From G020353115 sp964640125 (GTDB lineage: Bacteria; Bacteroidota; Bacteroidia; Bacteroidales; VadinHA17): a DNA stretch of 9,287 nucleotides. The notes beneath the pieces are model-generated. The model was not told where the DNA came from, did no database searches, and saw only the letters and a list, made by a program, of their open reading frames with translations. Below, piece by piece: positions 7,193 to 9,287 of the stretch. The position numbers and the translations under genes were made by a program. The DNA lies in NCBI GenBank assembly GCA_964640125.1, contig CAZXGG010000101.1:1-9287 (forward strand). The letters are read 5' to 3'. Every line of letters starts with the position of its first letter. Within the stretch, counting starts at the first letter, position 1.

Positions 7193-8590
7193 ATGGCCAA
7201 AGTTAGTGCGAAAAAGACACCCATGCGGGAGCAACCTCCTAAAGAGAGGATCCATAACTACGATGAAGTACCTTTTGGCTATTCTCCGGAAGAAGCTGTT
7301 CTTGAGGCCCAGCGATGTATACAGTGTAAAAAACCAGGATGCATTGCCGGTTGTCCCGTTGAGATAGACATTCCCGGGTTTATCAAGCATATCGCTGAAA
7401 AGAATTTTAAGGAGGGGATAAACCTTTTGAAGGAGCAGAATATACTACCGGCAGTCTGCGGCCGGGTTTGCCCCCAGGAAGAACAGTGCGAAAAGGTTTG
7501 TGTCATCGGAGTAAAAAATGAACCGGTAGCCATCGGCCGGTTGGAACGTTTTCTTGCCGACTGGGAGAGAGAGCAGGGAGAGATTGAAATCCCACCGAAA
7601 CCAAAACCTTCCAGGAAAAAGGTGGCTATTGTTGGAGTCGGACCTGCCGGAATCACTGTTGCAGCGGACGTGGTTCGCTGGGGACATAAAGTGGATATGT
7701 TTGAAGCATTGCATCAACCGGGAGGAGTTCTGGTATATGGAATACCCGAATTCCGGTTGCCGAAAGAGATCGTTTTCAGGGAGATCGATTACCTTCGAAA
7801 ACTTGGCGTGAGATTGTTTACCGATTCAGTAATCGGAATGGTCAAAAGTATCGATGAATTACTCAAGGAATATAATGCAATTTTCCTGGGTACAGGTGCC
7901 GGACTGCCCTGGTTTCTGGAAGTGCCCGGTGAAAACCTGAATGGGATCTATTCGGCAAACGAATACCTAACCCGGGCTAACCTGATGAAAGCATACCTGT
8001 TTCCCAAATATAAAACACCCATTGTTAAAGGCAAACGTGTTGTTACCGTTGGGGGAGGAAATGTTGCCATGGATTGTGCCAGAACAGCCCTCCGGCTTGG
8101 AGCTGAAAAATCAGTTATTGTATACCGTAGGACAAGAAAAGAAATGCCCGCACGGGATGAAGAGATACATCATGCGGAGGAAGAGGGAGTAATTTTTCAA
8201 TTCCTCTCCAACCCTGCTGCTTTCCATGGTGACAAAAGGAACTGGGTACGGGAGGTTGAATGTATCCGGATGAAACTGGGAGAACCCGATGATTCAGGAA
8301 GGCGCAGACCCGTTCCCATTCCGGATGCCAACTTCAGAATGCCCATCGATGTAGCCATTATCGCAATTGGAAACAGTCCGAATCCCCTGATACCTTCTAC
8401 CACACCCGATATTGAAACTGGCAAATGGGGAAACATCATCGCTGACCCCGAAACGGGTAAAACATCAAAAAAAGGTGTTTTCGCCGGAGGTGATGTTGCT
8501 ACCGGCGCAGCTACCGTTATCCTGGCAATGGGCGCCGGTAAAAAAGCAGCCAGGGGAATAGATGAGTTTCTCCAAACAGGAGTTTGGTGA
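7193..8590 (+). CDS. nfnB: NfnB-type NADPH-binding flavoprotein (glutamate synthase small subunit-like)
   Basis: NfnB (SudA, often annotated gltA or gltD) holds the bifurcating FAD, the NADPH site and two [4Fe-4S] clusters in NfnAB. The product is 465 residues, normal for the family. The N-terminal Fe-S domain has C42, C45, C50 and C54 (CIQCKKPGCIAGC), then C89, C93, C99 and C103 (CGRVCPQEEQCEKVC). The FAD-binding fold starts at VAIVGVGPAGI (144-154). The NADPH fold has VVTVGGGNVAMDCARTAL (283-300), and YRRTRKEMPAR (311-321) is the basic stretch that reads the 2'-phosphate. GVFAGGDVATGAATVILAMG (428-447) closes the FAD site. No glutamate synthase large subunit is next to it, and nfnA is 4 bp upstream, so an Nfn role is favoured over glutamate synthesis. 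It is the last gene of the operon. Confidence 0.92.
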   Translation: MAKVSAKKTPMREQPPKERIHNYDEVPFGYSPEEAVLEAQRCIQCKKPGCIAGCPVEIDIPGFIKHIAEKNFKEGINLLKEQNILPAVCGRVCPQEEQCEKVCVIGVKNEPVAIGRLERFLADWEREQGEIEIPPKPKPSRKKVAIVGVGPAGITVAADVVRWGHKVDMFEALHQPGGVLVYGIPEFRLPKEIVFREIDYLRKLGVRLFTDSVIGMVKSIDELLKEYNAIFLGTGAGLPWFLEVPGENLNGIYSANEYLTRANLMKAYLFPKYKTPIVKGKRVVTVGGGNVAMDCARTALRLGAEKSVIVYRRTRKEMPARDEEIHHAEEEGVIFQFLSNPAAFHGDKRNWVREVECIRMKLGEPDDSGRRRPVPIPDANFRMPIDVAIIAIGNSPNPLIPSTTPDIETGKWGNIIADPETGKTSKKGVFAGGDVATGAATVILAMGAGKKAARGIDEFLQTGVW

Positions 8591-8593
8591 AAC

Positions 8594-8625
8594 AAGATAA
8601 AAGATAAAAGTAAAAAGATAAAAGT
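8594..8625. repeat. Left arm of long inverted repeat flanking the four-helix-bundle gene
   Basis: This purine-rich arm is the reverse complement of 9097-9128 at 31 of 32 positions. The inner 26 bp (8600-8625) match perfectly, and the only mismatch is at 8599. Inside the arm, AAAGATAAAAGT occurs twice (8600-8611 and 8614-8625), giving a 14-bp period. It begins 3 bp after the nfnB stop codon. Confidence 0.9.
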
Positions 8626-8647
8626 TTATAAGAATTTTTATATAAAC
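8624..8647. repeat. Short AT-rich palindrome beside the left repeat arm
   Basis: GTTTATA (8624-8630) pairs perfectly with TATAAAC (8641-8647) around a 10-base spacer. It could form a weak hairpin after nfnB, but there is no GC-rich stem and no following T-tract, so calling it a terminator is not justified. A second 7-bp pair lies just downstream: TAAGATT (8651-8657) and AATCTTA (8676-8682). Confidence 0.3.
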
Positions 8648-8709
8648 GATTAAGATTTTGCGATGATCTGACCTGAATCTTACCGTAAAAGCAATAAATC
8701 CAAAGCTAG

Positions 8710-9066
8710 ATGGACGAAACAGGTAATTTAAATGAGAGGTTATTCAATTTTGCGGTCCGATCAATTAACTTTCTAAAAAAACTTCCAAATACTCCGGAGT
8801 TTAAGACAATTCGATACCAATATTCAAAATGCAGTTGTTCTTCTGGTGCAAACTATGAAGAATCGCAAGCTGGCTCATCAAGAGCAGACTTTAATAACAA
8901 AGTTCGCATCTCTTTACGAGAAATGCGTGAATCAAATTATTGGTTAAGGCTTGTTAAGGCAACATTACCTGAACTCAGGGAAGATACCGAACTGAATTGG
9001 CTTCTGACTGAATCAGGAGAACTAAAGAGAATACTTGGATCAATTGTCTCTAAAACAAACAGATAG
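8710..9066 (+). CDS. Four-helix-bundle protein, 23S rRNA intervening-sequence (S23/IVP) family
   Basis: This 118-residue protein is fully helical by composition and fits the S23/IVP family, first known from open reading frames inside 23S rRNA intervening sequences and related to Avd of diversity-generating retroelements. Family landmarks are NERLFNFAVRSINFLKKLP (8-26) in helix 1, SGANYEESQAGSSRADF (45-61) in helix 2, NKVRISLREMRESNYWLRLV (63-82) in helix 3, and ELNWLLTESGELKRIL (94-109) in helix 4. The start at 8710 places helix 1 at the normal distance. The biological role of stand-alone members is unknown; Avd is a basic nucleic-acid-binding bundle. It is 119 bp past nfnB, outside that operon's tight spacing, and lies between long inverted repeats, so it is probably an acquired cassette. 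No reverse transcriptase or variable repeat is nearby. Confidence 0.88.
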   Translation: MDETGNLNERLFNFAVRSINFLKKLPNTPEFKTIRYQYSKCSCSSGANYEESQAGSSRADFNNKVRISLREMRESNYWLRLVKATLPELREDTELNWLLTESGELKRILGSIVSKTNR

Positions 9067-9096
9067 TATACTATTTCCTGCTTTAAACTTTACCTT

Positions 9097-9128
9097 ACTT
9101 TTATCTTTTTACTTTTATCTTTAATCTT
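9097..9128. repeat. Right arm of long inverted repeat flanking the four-helix-bundle gene
   Basis: This pyrimidine-rich arm (on the plus strand) is complementary to 8594-8625, with 31 of 32 positions matching and a perfect 26-bp core at 9097-9122. It lies 30 bp after the four-helix-bundle stop and 12 bp before the end of the convergent minus-strand gene. In a transcript the two arms would pair into a long stem closing a loop of about 470 nt that contains the gene. Confidence 0.9.
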
Positions 9129-9140
9129 TCCTTTAAGCGG

Positions 9141-9287
9141 TCACCATTCCATACTATCCTCCAGCCGTATTTCCTGCAGGTCTTCTTTGCTGAGTCCGTG
9201 CCAGCGGCACCCTTTTTTAGAGCAGATATAGAAATCGATCAGTTTTTTCCTGGCACTGATCTCGATCCGTGCAATTTTACTCCCACA
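9141..9287 (-). CDS. Unidentified protein, C-terminal 48 residues (runs off right edge)
   Basis: An open frame enters from the right edge and stops with TGA at 9143-9141. It is 48 residues long in the window. The visible end reads CGSKIARIEISARKKL, then IDFYICSKKGCRWHG, and finishes GLSKEDLQEIRLEDSMEW. It has three cysteines (one at the cut edge and a CSKKGC pair), alternating beta-like hydrophobics and an acidic C-terminus. I do not recognise the family. It converges on nfnB and the four-helix-bundle gene. A real gene is favoured because the frame stays open to the edge, has a protein-like composition and a higher GC content than the adjoining spacer, but a short partial frame could be chance. 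Confidence 0.55.
   Translation of the reverse strand, partial: CGSKIARIEISARKKLIDFYICSKKGCRWHGLSKEDLQEIRLEDSMEW

Noticed and set aside
7193..8590. Glutamate synthase small subunit
   Set aside because: The family similarity is real, but no large subunit is nearby and nfnA lies 4 bp upstream, which favours NfnB.
8818..8847. Possible compensated frameshift in helix 2 of the four-helix-bundle protein (YQYSKCSCSSGAN looks odd)
   Set aside because: The Q-x-S/T-rich-SGANYEE pattern still fits a subfamily with SSGAN, flanking motifs stay in one frame, and other frames give no better match.
8710..9066. Avd accessory protein of a diversity-generating retroelement
   Set aside because: No reverse transcriptase, template repeat or variable repeat is in the window; the fold is shared but the context is absent.
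9097..9128. Rho-independent terminator for the convergent genes
   Set aside because: The arm pairs with a partner about 470 nt away, not with a local stem, and there is no GC-rich hairpin followed by a T-tract.
8591..9140. Target-site duplication or transposase evidence for the inverted-repeat unit
   Set aside because: Sequences just outside the arms do not form a convincing direct repeat. Both neighbouring genes end in TGGTGA, but those triplets belong to their own reading frames and lie at unequal distances from the arms (3 and 12 bp).

Overview
The window looks like a contig piece from an anaerobic bacterium, most likely in or near Bacteroidota. The evidence is moderate GC with AT-rich spacers, no convincing Shine-Dalgarno sequences before the genes, and a stand-alone four-helix-bundle (23S rRNA intervening-sequence type) gene of a kind common in that phylum. 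This placement is an inference. No rRNA, tRNA, CRISPR array or transposase is visible.

Left part (1-1244, minus strand): a proton-translocating NAD(P)+ transhydrogenase operon, pntAA-pntAB-pntB. pntB runs off the left edge and pntAA is cut by a run of 100 Ns (1245-1344). About 150 codons of pntAA are missing, so the true gap must be well over 100 bp.

Centre (1417-8590, plus strand): a tight five-gene operon. It encodes a NuoE/HydC-type [2Fe-2S] protein, a long NuoF/HydB-type flavoprotein with extra ferredoxin domains at both ends, an 861-residue NuoG/formate-dehydrogenase-like iron-sulfur protein, and both subunits of an NfnAB-type ferredoxin:NAD(P)H oxidoreductase. The large subunit keeps many Fe-S ligands, but the position of the catalytic Sec/Cys in formate dehydrogenase is a proline. 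No hydrogenase active-site motif is present either. The simplest reading is a soluble flavin-based electron-bifurcating or confurcating complex connecting NADH, NADPH and ferredoxin, with the large subunit acting as an Fe-S wire and scaffold. Its divergent placement beside pnt makes the locus look like a redox-balancing island: one transhydrogenase coupled to the proton gradient, one probably coupled to ferredoxin.

Right part (8591-9287): a four-helix-bundle gene sits between long inverted repeats (32 bp arms, 31 matching) that enclose 535 bp. The layout recalls 23S rRNA intervening sequences, but here it lies outside rRNA, in the spacer between two convergent genes. The last feature is the C-terminal end of an unidentified minus-strand gene running off the right edge.
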